A stretch of DNA of 64,000 nucleotides from Antedon mediterranea (Eukaryota; Echinodermata; Crinoidea; Comatulida; Antedonidae). The stretch covers positions 28,215,001 through 28,279,000 of the forward strand of contig NC_092673.1 of NCBI RefSeq assembly GCF_964355755.1. Direction: 5' to 3'. The notes beneath the pieces were generated by a model that saw nothing but the letters and a program-made list of their open reading frames with translations, was not told where the DNA came from and ran no database searches. This document shows, piece by piece, positions 52,201 to 62,331 of the stretch (position 1 is its first letter; every line of letters begins with the position of its first letter). A program made the translations under genes and the position numbers.

Positions 52201-55200
52201 TAAAGGGACTAAAGATAAATAAAGCTCTGTCTAAACTATCAAACTATTTTGAAAAAAGTGTGTGCCCAAATATGGTAGTGATATACCCAAATAGTAGTGG
52301 TATGCCATCATCATGTCAATATCACATTTTTTTGTCACATAAAGTTTGATACAGTAGTGTAGACAGAGCTTTAAACATCTGAGAGTAACAAATTTAAATG
52401 ATTATCATTTTACTTTAAATTATTACTGTAAAGTAAAATTAGAAACAAGGTCTTGTCAATTATTATTATTTTAAATTGAACATTAAACCAGAAACTCACC
52501 AGAATAACTTTATTAAATTCTTTTGTTTTGTCTTTGTAAGAATATTTCAGATAGTCAACAAAGTTGCATGGATACATGCCATACAATCTATGGAACAAGC
52601 CATACACAGCTACATTCAAATGCAACATGTAAATCTCTGGTACATTTCCTGTGGAATAAACAAAGAAATGCTGAACTTGCAGTATATATTGTCATAATAT
52701 AAAAATATATATCTTTTAACCAAAATCAAGCAAATTTGTTTTAGTACAATTACTTCCATTTATTGTCATTTGCATACAAAATATAAATAGAAATTATGTT
52801 TGCTCTGAGATATAAAAAAATAGATAAATGAAAAACTAACAAACACAATAAAAAAATTGTCACATCTCTTTCCTTTTTTATATGTCTAATTTTTAATTTG
52901 TCAATCCATTTTATGGTTTTTTTTTGTGAATAATTTTTGACATTTAAAAAAAAAATGCATCTATGTTTTGTTCAAGTGCTTTTGTGAGTGTCCTTATCAG
53001 TGCTGCCTTACCCTTACTAACTATAAATAAAAGAGATTGATAAATACCAGTCCTGATGTTCTTACCAGGTTTTCTGATGTTCCAGGCAGCTAATCTTGAA
53101 AACAGGAGAAAGATGTCATTAAGATACGGGCTGACAAGTGATGGGTAGATAGGAAGCAATGTGGTAATGCTTAGTACTCCGGACATCAATACTGGTACAC
53201 TGGTTTCAACCTTAACGAGAATAAAAATGTTAATCAATAGGTCAAGGGTCAACAGAAAATGACTAGCTTCTTCTGACACCAGCTAGACACTTCTTTTAAG
53301 ATGATGAATGGTTTTACACAGCTAGATTATACTTATTTTTATATATATAAACACAAGAGGCAAAGAACATTAATTCTAAACCACCCGGTGATATACTGAA
53401 ATTTAATTAATTAATTTGAAACGATAAAGATGAGGAAATCTGTGAGAATGAGACAAAGTCGCTTCAACCGAGACTCGAACTCGGACCGCCTGCTTGATAT
53501 GCAGATGTCCTAACCATTAGACCACTGGGGCTTTCATGGTATTGTTCGAACTCGATTGGATAACGACTCTTTAACATTCTCGTCGTGGTACGGCGGAACA
53601 GCACTAGTCCTCAGTTGTACGCACGCGCAACAGAGATCAAATTGATACGCCCTCATCTTTCAGTATTTTTATTCACGAGGCGGGATCTCCGAAGAGATAT
53701 TTTTATATATATATATATAGTCTGTTTTTTATTTATTCAAATTTACCACAAAAAAATTATGCAACCCATAGGCTGAAATAAACAAATAAAATTAAAACAT
53801 AAAATTTTAAATACAATTCTAAGGCTTCTGTAAACAAATTTTAAATTATTATTTACAATATATGACATTTTCAACAGTCACTATATCTATATCCACTAGA
53901 ACTATACTCCATTCAATGTTACAATGCCAACAGCTTCATTATTACCAATTTACACATTTTTGCTGAATAAATTTGAACTTAACTTGAATATTATCATTAC
54001 CTTAAGTAGTTTAATAAATGACGGGAAAACTGGAGCCTTAAAGATCGTATACAACCAGGAAGGCTGGCGTTGAATAAGACTCCCTAGTACAGTCAAACAT
54101 TGTAACACTCCTGATGGTTGTTTTAAGTATTCATTTAATCTGTCCAACAAATGCTGGGAACATAAATGTTGTTAAATGTTAAATTATTCTGGTCCTCAAG
54201 TTCAACTGGAAACTGAGGAAGTTTGGATTAGGACCTCCACGGACCCACGGCAGCTAGCAGTGCAGCACCTACCAGATCAGCACACCGGGAGACGATCCCC
54301 TACTCTTTTCGAATAGTGTACCAAGTTCTTTAACATGCACAAGTACAGACCAATGGCTTTACATCCCATCCGAAGGTATCAATAAGGTGAAAGGTCAAAC
54401 AATTAATTTTCAATGAGTTTAAGTGATTTATTATAAAATAAAATTGATTAGCAGAAAACGTTTTTATTAACTTACCTTATCATGCGGCTCTCTAAATCCA
54501 GATATGAGATCAAGTGCTTCTCGTGAGTTGGTCCGCACAAAGTAGTCAAGAAGGGAGTTAACAAATTTGGGGTCTGATCCTAAAGAAACATACATAATAT
54601 ATTATATTTACCGTATATTTCGGTGTATAAGTCGCACCTGTGTATAAGACGCACCCCCTAACTGAGAGTAAAATATCGGTATTTTTTATATCGTCGATGT
54701 ATAAGACGCACCTTATATTTCATCAAAACAATGTTTTTTATATATTGTAATCAATCTTATTGTAATAATATATTTTGTTATATCTACAACGGCGTCCTTT
54801 ATTTAGGTTTTTTCTTACCTACTAGGCTCGGCCGCGGCCAGCCTCAACAAGTTGTTTCTAACTTGTTATTCATGAGTTTCGCACCCGCAACATCGAGTGC
54901 ATGACCGTGTGTGTAACACGCACGTGTGTGGGCTAGCCTCGCTCGATCATTTCAAGAGGGCGCACGTTTTCACGGACAATCGTATTCGATTAGTATCTAT
55001 GTATCCAAGAAGTGTGTACGCTAGTCCATGCTATAATCACCTGGAGAATATACTAGTCGAATACCGTACAACATGTGGCCGCCAAGAAGGGCTTGCGCTG
55101 GGGGTACGGCGGTCGGCGATCGTGCGTATAACTATAAATAAATACTATTCCAATCGTAAACGTTTACAAATGAAATTTTATCGGAGCGCCTAAAACAGCT

Positions 55201-55950
55201 CCATAATAAACAAATCTTTTCATCATATTTAGTATAACATCACGCTAAAATGCCTTGAAAACTAGGCAGAAGCTGGTTGCCGTTACGTTAGTACACTGTA
55301 GCTAGGCCTAGCTTAGCCAACGAGGTGACGATATGTACACTCTGTGTGGTGAAGCATTTATGTTCGGTGTATAAGACGCACCCTTAATTTAGAGGTCAAA
55401 TTTGCGTGTCAAAAGTGCGACTTATACACCGAAATATACGGTAGTGTTAAATCTAGGTTGTCACAAACCTACAACCTATGCCGACTTTAGATGCGACATT
55501 GAGTATAACAATGTGGCATCTAAAGTCGGCATAGGTTGTAGGTTTGTGACAACCTAGATTTAACACTAAATATAATATATTATGTATGTTAAACCTTGGT
55601 ATTAACAACTGGTGAGAAGAAGGTTGAGCTCTAGTATCAGATTATTCAAACTTGCTTATTTAGTAAAAAAAAATATCTTAACTTAAGTCAATGATTTTGC
55701 TTAGTCAGTTAAATAACCTAAACACATATTTTTGCATGCAGCAGTTGTTTCTTAAACCTTAGATGATTAGAACCATCCTATACAGGTGTATTTCTCTCAG
55801 TTACCTCCATGGTGTCATACCCATTCAATACCTACCAGAATTAAGGACCCCCTGGATCTCCTCTTTGATGTCCTTGACAACCAGAATACTCTCCGATTCC
55901 AGCAGATGGAAACAGTCAGCAATATCATAGCTTGCAGGATGGTGCTGCAT
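43219..55950 (-). CDS. TSC1: hamartin, TSC complex subunit 1
   Basis: Scaffold of the TSC1-TSC2-TBC1D7 complex that turns off RHEB and mTORC1 at lysosomes. Eighteen coding exons in transcript order: 55836-55950, 54476-54579, 54001-54153, 53066-53210, 52500-52648, 52000-52073, 51073-51263, 49712-50434, 48621-49554, 48163-48209, 47870-48003, 47474-47637, 47038-47134, 46547-46642, 45551-45692, 45008-45096, 44470-44538, 43219-43905. All phases fit; 4113 bases, 1370 residues (human 1164). The N-terminal helical core (1-270) has EPHDKHLLDRLNEYL, FHRLYGMYPCNFVDYLK and RWRKMEAHDVLMECAKVSLD. Two long Ser/Pro-rich disordered exons explain the extra length. HSKELSR and SWTHFGGHPP precede the coiled coil (about 885-1140; NQREQHEQRNRRLLRK, NFLNRQLLLMGEVN). 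The first ATG follows an acceptor. Donors at 47037 (GTTTCT) and 47869 (GTTCGT) are weak. Confidence 0.96.
44157..44308 (+). mobile_element. MITE family A copy
   Basis: GCTTTGTCTACACTATAACA at the left, GTTTGATAGTGTAGACAAGG at the right, with two ATGGTGGTGAC/ATGGTAGTGAT core units. TSC1 intron. Confidence 0.9.
44869..44985 (-). mobile_element. MITE family A copy, short
   Basis: TTAAGCTCTGTCTACACTAT to AGTTTGATAGTGTAAACATA with a reduced core. Its right end is about 17 bases from the splice donor of TSC1 exon 45008-45096. Confidence 0.9.
45211..45368 (-). mobile_element. MITE family A copy
   Basis: GAAGCCTTGTCTACACTTTT at the left, TTTGATAGTGTAGACAGAGC at the right, with two ATATCACTACCATATTTA-like units. 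TSC1 intron. Confidence 0.9.
46085..46500 (+). mobile_element. 5'-truncated non-LTR retrotransposon (LINE)
   Basis: A frame ending at 46270 reads FDLLFRPPFARTVCFQSSLF then RFCKLWNGLPSELSE and FETSLHQHYFF, then stop. This is the usual C-terminal end of LINE ORF2 in the CR1/L2/RTE range (RT..R.WN.LP...). A 3' UTR ends in AATAAATCAAAATCAAAAAA near 46500. It is inserted in a TSC1 intron, antisense to the gene. Confidence 0.8.
46863..47019 (+). mobile_element. MITE family A copy
   Basis: AGTTCTGTTTACACTATCAA to GTTTGATAGTGTAAACAGTT with two core units. It ends about 12 bases from the splice donor of TSC1 exon 47038-47134. Confidence 0.9.
47699..47780 (+). mobile_element. MITE family A half copy
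   Basis: Only the right half is present: ATGACATCATCATGTGTTCA through TTTGATAGTGTAGACAGAGC. Confidence 0.85.
48321..48485. mobile_element. hAT-like MITE (family B), diverged
   Basis: Termini CAGGGGCAGATCAAGCAT and ATGCTTAAATCCACGCCTG are inverted; related to 39792-39942. In a TSC1 intron. Confidence 0.55.
50635..50732 (-). mobile_element. MITE family A core fragment
   Basis: TGTGATTTGCCCATATAGGG followed by three CATATCACTACCATATTTGG-type units; termini missing. Next to a full copy at 50791-50959 and a (CA)n tract. Confidence 0.85.
50791..50959 (+). mobile_element. MITE family A copy
   Basis: Complete: TCTCTGTCTACACTATCAAA to GTTTGATAGTGTAGACAGAG, with two core units. TSC1 intron. Confidence 0.93.
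52221..52373 (+). mobile_element. MITE family A copy
   Basis: AAGCTCTGTCTAAACTATCA to GTAGTGTAGACAGAGCTTTA; a 5-base insertion lies inside the right terminus. TSC1 intron. Confidence 0.9.
53330..53545 (-). mobile_element. tRNA-derived SINE with Glu-type head
   Basis: On the minus strand, 53537-53462 reads as a tRNA body: TGGTCTAATGGTTAGGAC (box A), a T arm with the perfect CCGAG/CTCGG stem around TTCGAGT, and a foldable anticodon arm. The acceptor stem has mismatches, and a body ending near a TA-rich tract at 53335-53350 follows, so it is not a working tRNA gene. TSC1 intron. Confidence 0.65.
54205..54390 (+). mobile_element. SINE central-module copy
   Basis: ATCAGCACACCGGGAGACGA, TCCCCTACTCTTTTCGAATA, GTACCAAGTTCTTTAACATG and CATCCGAAGG match, with drift, the body at 18185-18480. 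TSC1 intron. Confidence 0.6.
54610..55442. mobile_element. ~830-bp TIR transposon, non-autonomous
   Basis: Perfect 28-bp terminal inverted repeats: ACCGTATATTTCGGTGTATA at 54610 and its complement ending at 55442. Subterminal copies of GTGTATAAGACGCACC lie at both ends. No transposase frame was found. It sits in TSC1 intron 1, 31 bases from the acceptor of exon 54476-54579. Confidence 0.9.
55442..55568. repeat. perfect 53-bp-arm palindrome
   Basis: Arms 55442-55494 and 55516-55568 are exact complements (start TAGTGTTAAATCTAGGTTGT) around a 21-base loop. Directly adjoins the TIR element. Outside both, a 23-bp inverted repeat at 54588-54610 and 55567-55589 frames the whole block. Confidence 0.97.
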
Positions 55951-57804
55951 TATTCAGCTGTTTATAATTTTTCAAGCATGTTGTAAATTTCTGTTCTGAC
56001 TGGCAGCGGTCATGTAATCTATTATTATGAGTATATAAAAAATGAAGATTTATTATACAGTATTTAAATAAAAATATAGCATCGTGATACTTTTAATTAG
56101 TTTAAATCTCTCTCTGTCCTACTCCCTAAAAATCAATTTTAAAATTAAAAAGTTTGCCCCCTATAGTAGACAAGATAATATATAGAAACACGTCGAGGGA
56201 CACACAAGCTTCGGCTTTATAATAAGTCTCAAAATCAAGTAAAATCAAGTAAAAAGTAACAAAAATAATTACAATTGCACTTTACTTATTATATTTTTAC
56301 TAGTTTTATTTCAAAAGTTAGTTTTTAGTTTAATTTATTTACCAAAACAATAGAGCCTACATAACTAGCAATAACTATAGACTGAACAACACAAACCAGG
56401 CCTTTATTTACTCTAAATATTGGGCCTATCTATACTGTACGCAATGCCATCAAAGGTCGAAACGACCAAACTCGACTCAATCGGTCATTGCCTCTCAAAC
56501 ATGTACGCACAAGATTGTCAAAACTATAGCTAGGCCTAGGCTAGGCCTCCTTCTATCTACAGCCTAAAGCTTGAAAAATTATTATTTTTCATTCCTAATT
56601 TTTAAGTAAAACTATACAAAAGCTAGCAAAATTGAAACTTATTTAGTTCTTAGTCCTAAGAAACATTTTATCTTTGAAAAAATAATGTCTCACAAATTGT
56701 CACGCAAAAAATTACAAATACGTCGTGTAGGCTGCCATTTTGACTCATGTGATTTATAGAGGGGGTAATTTAATACTACTGTATTATTTTACCACAAAAG
56801 ATAAAAAAGAAGAGTGTATAGTACTGCAGTCTACATTTTTACTTTATCTATTTAATAAACTAATATCTATTATTTATCTTTTTACCAATAAGATTAATAT
56901 GAGTTCAGGAAGATCTAACTATCGGTGACCAGACAGAAATGACATTACTCAACATCATTTTGCTGTTTTAATAAAAGTTATCCGTACAAAAAAACCATTT
57001 GTCTGACCATAAATAAGAGATATTCACTATATCTCTATGGTCTGACACTGAAAGCCAGACACACACAGGCTTTCTTTCTTTGAACATCTTTTGCTTTACA
57101 AATTTGTTTTTGACCCGGAATTTGTGGTCAAAAGTGAATCTCAATCACTATTTATGTGGACATATATTCAACAACAATTATTTTGTCAGGGGAAAGAGGA
57201 CGTGCGTGCAGACGACCACGTGCACAAACTTATCTTTGTAACGTACCTGGATGGTGGTGCTCTTTGACCTCATCACACACTGTACATGTGATTCCTCTCT
57301 CGATTCTCGATGTGTTTACAATATCCAGGGTGTGATGCGGACTTTAATCAGTCGCTTTGGTCGCTTTACAATGCTTCTTCATTAATTATTAAGTTTTATC
57401 AGTATATTATGAAATTGTGTTCATCTCTTTGTCAGTTGTAGTTAGTCTGGAACGCTATTGTAAGTATTTTCAACATAAAAAAGTGTTATTTTGTTCATAA
57501 ACCAGGGAGTTGTTACTACTATACTAAGGAAGCAAGATTAAGAAGGCTAGTGCAGTACGCCACACTACTACTAGTACTAGTATAGTAGTACAGTACTATC
57601 TATCTATAATGATGAGTAAATAAAGACTCCATCTAGTATTAGAATTTAGTAAGGCTAGTAAGTTCTAGGCTATTGCTAGGCCTGATAGGCCTAGATTAAA
57701 CTAAATTATGCTAGCACCAAACTTTCACTTCATTCAATCTAACTGAGAAGACATCTTTGTTTCATTTATAAATTATAGAATACTGAATTAGGCACATGAA
57801 ATGT
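55951..57804. other. TSC1 5' flank
   Basis: About 1.85 kb. An acceptor (AAACAG) lies just upstream of the TSC1 ATG, so a noncoding first exon should be here. The TAGGCC-rich patch at 56390-56560 and sequence near 56720-56750 (GGCTGCCATTTTGACTCATG) mark the likely promoter. Another TAGGCC patch is at 57655-57710. No coding sequence is supported. Confidence 0.45.
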
Positions 57805-57813
57805 TTTATTTTA

Positions 57814-58860
57814 CGCCGTGGCTAAAGATACGGTACCGTTTCCTAACTTCCGTCTACTAAAGGTACGGTAAAATTGCATTACGTCATAATCAGCCAATGG
57901 GGTGCTGGTACGTGTGTGACGTCATCGTATAAGGACTTTGGATTTTTTTTTTCACATCGCGAATGCCTATCGACGGATGGATGTGTGCGCTGATGATTCT
58001 GTGACTCATTATGTTTAATCCAGAATCGTCGATGCTGTAGTAATAGAGCAAGATCATGGGTTGGTGGACGTTACATAAAGAGTTTAAAACATGCACTCAA
58101 TCTCAAATATTATTTCATTATACAACATTATACACTACACTACAGTAGAAATAAGAAATGTTGATATAGCCAAATTAGAAGTAAAGGAATTATAATTCAA
58201 TGTGGGAAATTGTGTTGCGCAACCAAAGAATATATATTCTTTGGTTGCGTCGAGTTCATTCGTCCATAGTTACTATGAGGGTTTTATTTTGATTCCAAAT
58301 GGCCTATTTAGGCCTATATTTTTTAATAAACTTTGTTTACAGATGGTGACCATAAACAAAAAGCAAATGCGGACAATAAAGGGACCCTCAAATACTATGA
58401 TTTAGACAATAGGCCTAGCCCAGGTCTTAATTAGTCACAGAAATCAGCGCACACATGCAGCTGTCCCCAGCCTGGCAAACAAACTCATATACCGAGGCTA
58501 TAGGTTATAGCATGGTTATAGTACGTAATAGGCGCCTCTTTTGAAACGGTAAATTTCTGTATCCTAGAATTAAAATTAACATGTTTTGGCCTATCAATAA
58601 TAACAGACGTAGGCCTAGGCTACATTTAGTTGTTGTCACACGACGGGGATATTTTATAATATAACGCTAAATGAAGCATAAAGAAAATGTTAAGCCGCCG
58701 GTTGATCACTGTTTTTATTTCGCGATATGAAAAAAAAATCTTTATACGATGACGTCACACACGTACCAGCACCCCATTGACTGATTATGACGTAATGCAA
58801 TTTTACCGTACCTTTAGCAAACGGAAGTTAGGATACGGTACCGTATCTTTAGCCACAGCG
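57814..58860. mobile_element. Mutator-like non-autonomous transposon
   Basis: 1047 bp with terminal inverted repeats of about 140-150 bp (outer CGCCGTGGCTAAAGATACGG / its near complement), roughly 95% identical by eye. A 9-bp direct repeat TTTATTTTA flanks it at 57805-57813 and 58861-58869. Long TIRs plus a 9-bp duplication fit MuDR/MULE. Each TIR holds TGACGTCA and GGTACC palindromes. A 32-bp perfect palindrome lies inside at 58218-58249. No transposase is seen. Confidence 0.88.
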
Positions 58861-58869
58861 TTTATTTTA

Positions 58870-58987
58870 TTCCTCCTTCCTTATCTACTACTCCTACTAC
58901 AAGGTAGGTTTATACTGTATTTTGGTTGAAAAATAAGCAAAATGCATATGTCAGTATATATTTTGTGATTTTATTGTGATTCCACAG
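58870..58987 (+). promoter_or_regulatory. FMO 5' UTR exon and first intron
   Basis: Pyrimidine-rich sequence after the Mutator target duplication ends at a donor (CTACAAG|GTAGGT, 58903). An 84-base intron ends at the acceptor CCACAG (58987), three bases before the FMO ATG. The exon therefore starts at or inside the transposon, which would supply the core promoter. Confidence 0.45.
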
Positions 58988-58990
58988 ATC

Positions 58991-60744
58991 ATGTCTAAGC
59001 GTGTAGCCGTGATTGGGGCTGGAGCCAGCGGACTCACAGCTATCAAATGCTGCCTTGATGAAGAGTTAGTACCTGTATGCTTTGAGAAAACCGATGAAAT
59101 TGGCGGGTTATGGAATTTTAGAGAATATCGAGATGAACAAGCTGGTGTCTTTAAGTCAACAATTATTAACACAAACAAAGAGATGATGTGTTACAGTGAT
59201 TTTCCGATTCCAAAAGACTACCCTAACTTCATGCACAACACGTACGTACAGAAGTATTTTGATCTTTATGCAAAGCAATTTAACCTGACTAAATATATTC
59301 AGTTTCAGACTAAAGTTGAGCATGTTACTCAGTGTGAAGACTTCAAGAAGACGGGACAGTGGAAAGTCACCATTACAAACTTGAAAACAAAGACAGTTTC
59401 AACAGAAATATTTGATGGTGTTATGGTATGCAACGGTCATCACTGCGACCCGCATGTTGCTGTGTTTCCCGGTCAAGACAAGTTTACCGGTAGAATTCTA
59501 CACACCCATGAGTACATAGACCATCATGGGTTTGAGGGTAAACGAATTGTGGTTGTTGGCATTGGGAATTCTGGCGGTGATGCGGCTGTTGAGTTGAGTC
59601 GACATGCAGAACAGGTGATTCAAATTACAAAATATAATATTCAGAAACAATACATGAATTACAATAAGCAAATCACATGCAATATTTATTTTACAAACAT
59701 ACAAATGTAAAAGGGCATTCACATACAACAACACTTTAGCAGTCTGCCTTTTAATTTATTTATCAAATTTTATTTCAGGTATTCCTCAGCACCAGAAGGG
59801 GTGCATGGGTAATAAATCGTATTTCAGATGATGGTCTGCCTAGTGATATAAACAACATTACCAGATTTCATAATATTGTACCCATCTCAATCGTCAATAG
59901 CATTGCAGAATCACAGCTAAATGCAAGGTTTAACCATGCTAATTATGGTGTTCAACCGGAACACCGATTCTTCTCTCAGCATCCAACAGTAAATGACGAC
60001 CTTCCAAACAGGATTATATCCGGCTTTTTGAAAATAAAGAGTAATATTAAACGCATTAACAAGAAGTCTGTAGAATTTGATGACGGAACTTTTGAGGATA
60101 ATATCGATGTGATTATCCTGGCTACTGGGTATACATTCAGTTTCCCATTCATCGACGAGTCGATAGTGAAAGTGGATAAAAACCAAGCGTCTTTATATAA
60201 GTATGTTCTACCTGTTGGAGTGACCCCATCAACACTAGCAGTTATTGGATTAGCACAGCCTTGGGGTGCTATTATGCCAATATCGGAGATCCAAAGTCGT
60301 TGGGTGACACGCTTGATCTCGGGAGCAGTAAAAGCCCCGTCACAAGCCGCTATGATGAAGGAAATCTCTGCAAAAAAAGAGTTGATGGCAGCACGATACG
60401 TGACATCACAACGCCATACTATACAAGTCGATTGGATTACTTATATGGATGACATTGCTTCAGAGTTTGGAGTTAAACCGAATCTGTTCAAAATCTTTCT
60501 ACGAAATCCTGCGTTCGCTTTGAGGTGTTTTTTCGGGCCATGTTATCCCTACCAGTACAGATTAAATGGCCCTGGTAAGTGGGATGGGGCCAAGAACGCT
60601 ATAAATACAGCAATGGATAGAATTTTATATCCTACAAAATCTAGAGTTTTAAAGTCAAAGGCCAAACCAGGTAGTTTCACCAAAATATTGAAAATAGTTG
60701 CAGTTTTAGCAGTCGTCGCTGCTGTTTTTATGAAATATTTCTAA
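58991..60744 (+). CDS. flavin-containing monooxygenase, FMO5-like
   Basis: NADPH- and FAD-dependent monooxygenase of the ER membrane that oxidises soft nucleophiles. Two coding exons, 58991-59614 and 59779-60744, phase 0; 529 residues (vertebrate FMOs about 530). FAD motif VAVIGAGASGLTAIK at residues 5-19; the FMO/BVMO fingerprint FTGRILHTHEYIDHHGF near 169-185; NADPH motif VVVVGIGNSGGDA near 189-201; ATGY near residues 325-328. A hydrophobic C-terminal anchor ends at residue 529. Vertebrate FMO genes have many more coding introns, so this one has few. The start is the first ATG after the 3' splice site. A broken copy of its end follows. Confidence 0.95.
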
Positions 60745-60860
60745 TTTTAATGATGATATACAAATATAATTGAGAATGTTAATGTTGTTCAATTTATAAA
60801 GCGCTTTTACAATCAAAAGATTGTCCCAAAGTGCTGAGAGAAAAAACAGAAAGAAATTAA

Positions 60861-61186
60861 GTCGATTGGATTCCTTATTTGAACGACATTGCTTCAGAGT
60901 TTAGAGTTAAACCGAATCTGTTCAAAATCTTTCTACGAAACCCTGACGTGTTCGATTTGAGGTGTTTTTTCGGGCCATGTTATCCCTACCAGTACCGATT
61001 AAATGGCCCTGGTAAGTGGGATGGGGCCAAAGGACGCTATAAATACAGCAATGGATAGAATTTTATATCCTACAAAATCTAGAGTTTTAAAAGTCAAAGG
61101 CCAAACCAGGTAGTTTCACCAAAATATTGAAAATAGTTGCAGTTTTAGCAGTCGTCGCTGCTGTTTTTATGAAATATTTCTAATTT
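60861..61186 (+). pseudogene. tandem partial FMO pseudogene (3' end)
   Basis: About 94% identical to 60427-60744. It opens at the residues VDWIPYLNDIASEF and stays in frame with one codon inserted (NPDVFDLRCFFGP) until an extra G near 61031 shifts the frame to a stop at about 61058. Another extra A follows near 61090. It lacks an acceptor and the FAD/NADPH domains. Confidence 0.93.
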
Positions 61187-62331
61187 GTATGACATGTGTA
61201 ACATTGCTAGATTATTATAATAATTTGCATATAATAGAAAAGGTGCTATATAATTAATTGCCATAAGTAATTAACTATGTTAATTCAAAGGTTGTTATTT
61301 TTGTGGGCAGGCACACCTAGTATAATAAACATTACTAACTAACATATTAAATGTGCCAAAATATACTAGCTTTTTATATAGGAGGTTATTAAAATTCTGC
61401 GTTTAAAGAATTGTTAGAATGAATTTAATTAAATCATGGGACTAAATTATGAGAACATCAATTTTTGCTGATATCAATTATTAGCCCCTTATAGCCTATT
61501 CTAATTGGAACAATCTTTTATTAGCCTACATGGGATTTTAAGACCAAAAAGTAATTTTAATAATATGATCAATGTTTTAAAATCAATTGTTTATACTGTA
61601 CCATAAAACCCCGCATAACCTACTAATTCCTGTTAAATGTCTTTATATTATGATTTTGTGTGTATTTTCTGATGAGTGACTGCTTTATAGACCTAACTAG
61701 CCTATATGAAAGAAAATAATATTTTGCTTGATAAAAAGGGATTGATTGATCAGATTAATTAAAGGCATTATTTTGAAAACTGTATTAACATTTTTAATTT
61801 ATTTTGCGATCTATTCCATGCGCGCCCCCAACATTTAACGAACTTAACACTCCGTTGAAAAAGTAGTAGAGAGAGCGCGCCTAAAATTTGATACACATAA
61901 AAAACAAAATCACGTTACATTCCCGAAATGCATTGTGGGCGGTATAAAGAAGAGCTCCGCCGTACGGAAGTGGGTAGGTTTATGAGAATTATTGCAAAAA
62001 AAACAATATAATAAGCTGATGTACATATAAATTTTAAAATTACCGCATATGCTACTTAATTATATTATAATAATACATCTCTATTTTAAAAGTCAAATGA
62101 AAATCAGTAAAATATTCATAAAACCACTTCGGATGATTCCAAACGTGAGAGGGCTACCTCCGTGGTATGACGTACTTCCGGAACCAATTTTTCCAATGCG
62201 AAAATACAGGAGTGATTTTTAACAATTGGCCGCTGTATCTTTGGTGCTTGCTGTGCAGGCTCCTCTCTGTGTACGTACGTGTGTGTGTGTGTGTGATCGT
62301 CGTCGAGAGAGGAGGATCAGGAGAGAACAAG
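61187..62331. other. FMO / DAXX-like intergenic region
   Basis: AT-rich sequence, then the promoter side of the DAXX-like gene: CATTGTGGGCGG-type sequence near 61931 and a (GT)n tract at 62275-62294 in the 5' UTR. No gene is seen. Confidence 0.4.

Noticed and set aside
53462-53537. functional tRNA gene
   Set aside because: Acceptor stem has mismatches and a SINE-like body and tail follow; scored as a SINE head.
54897-55193. 98-codon frame as a possible transposase remnant
   Set aside because: No DDE, RNase H or zinc-finger pattern; the enclosing TIR element appears non-autonomous.
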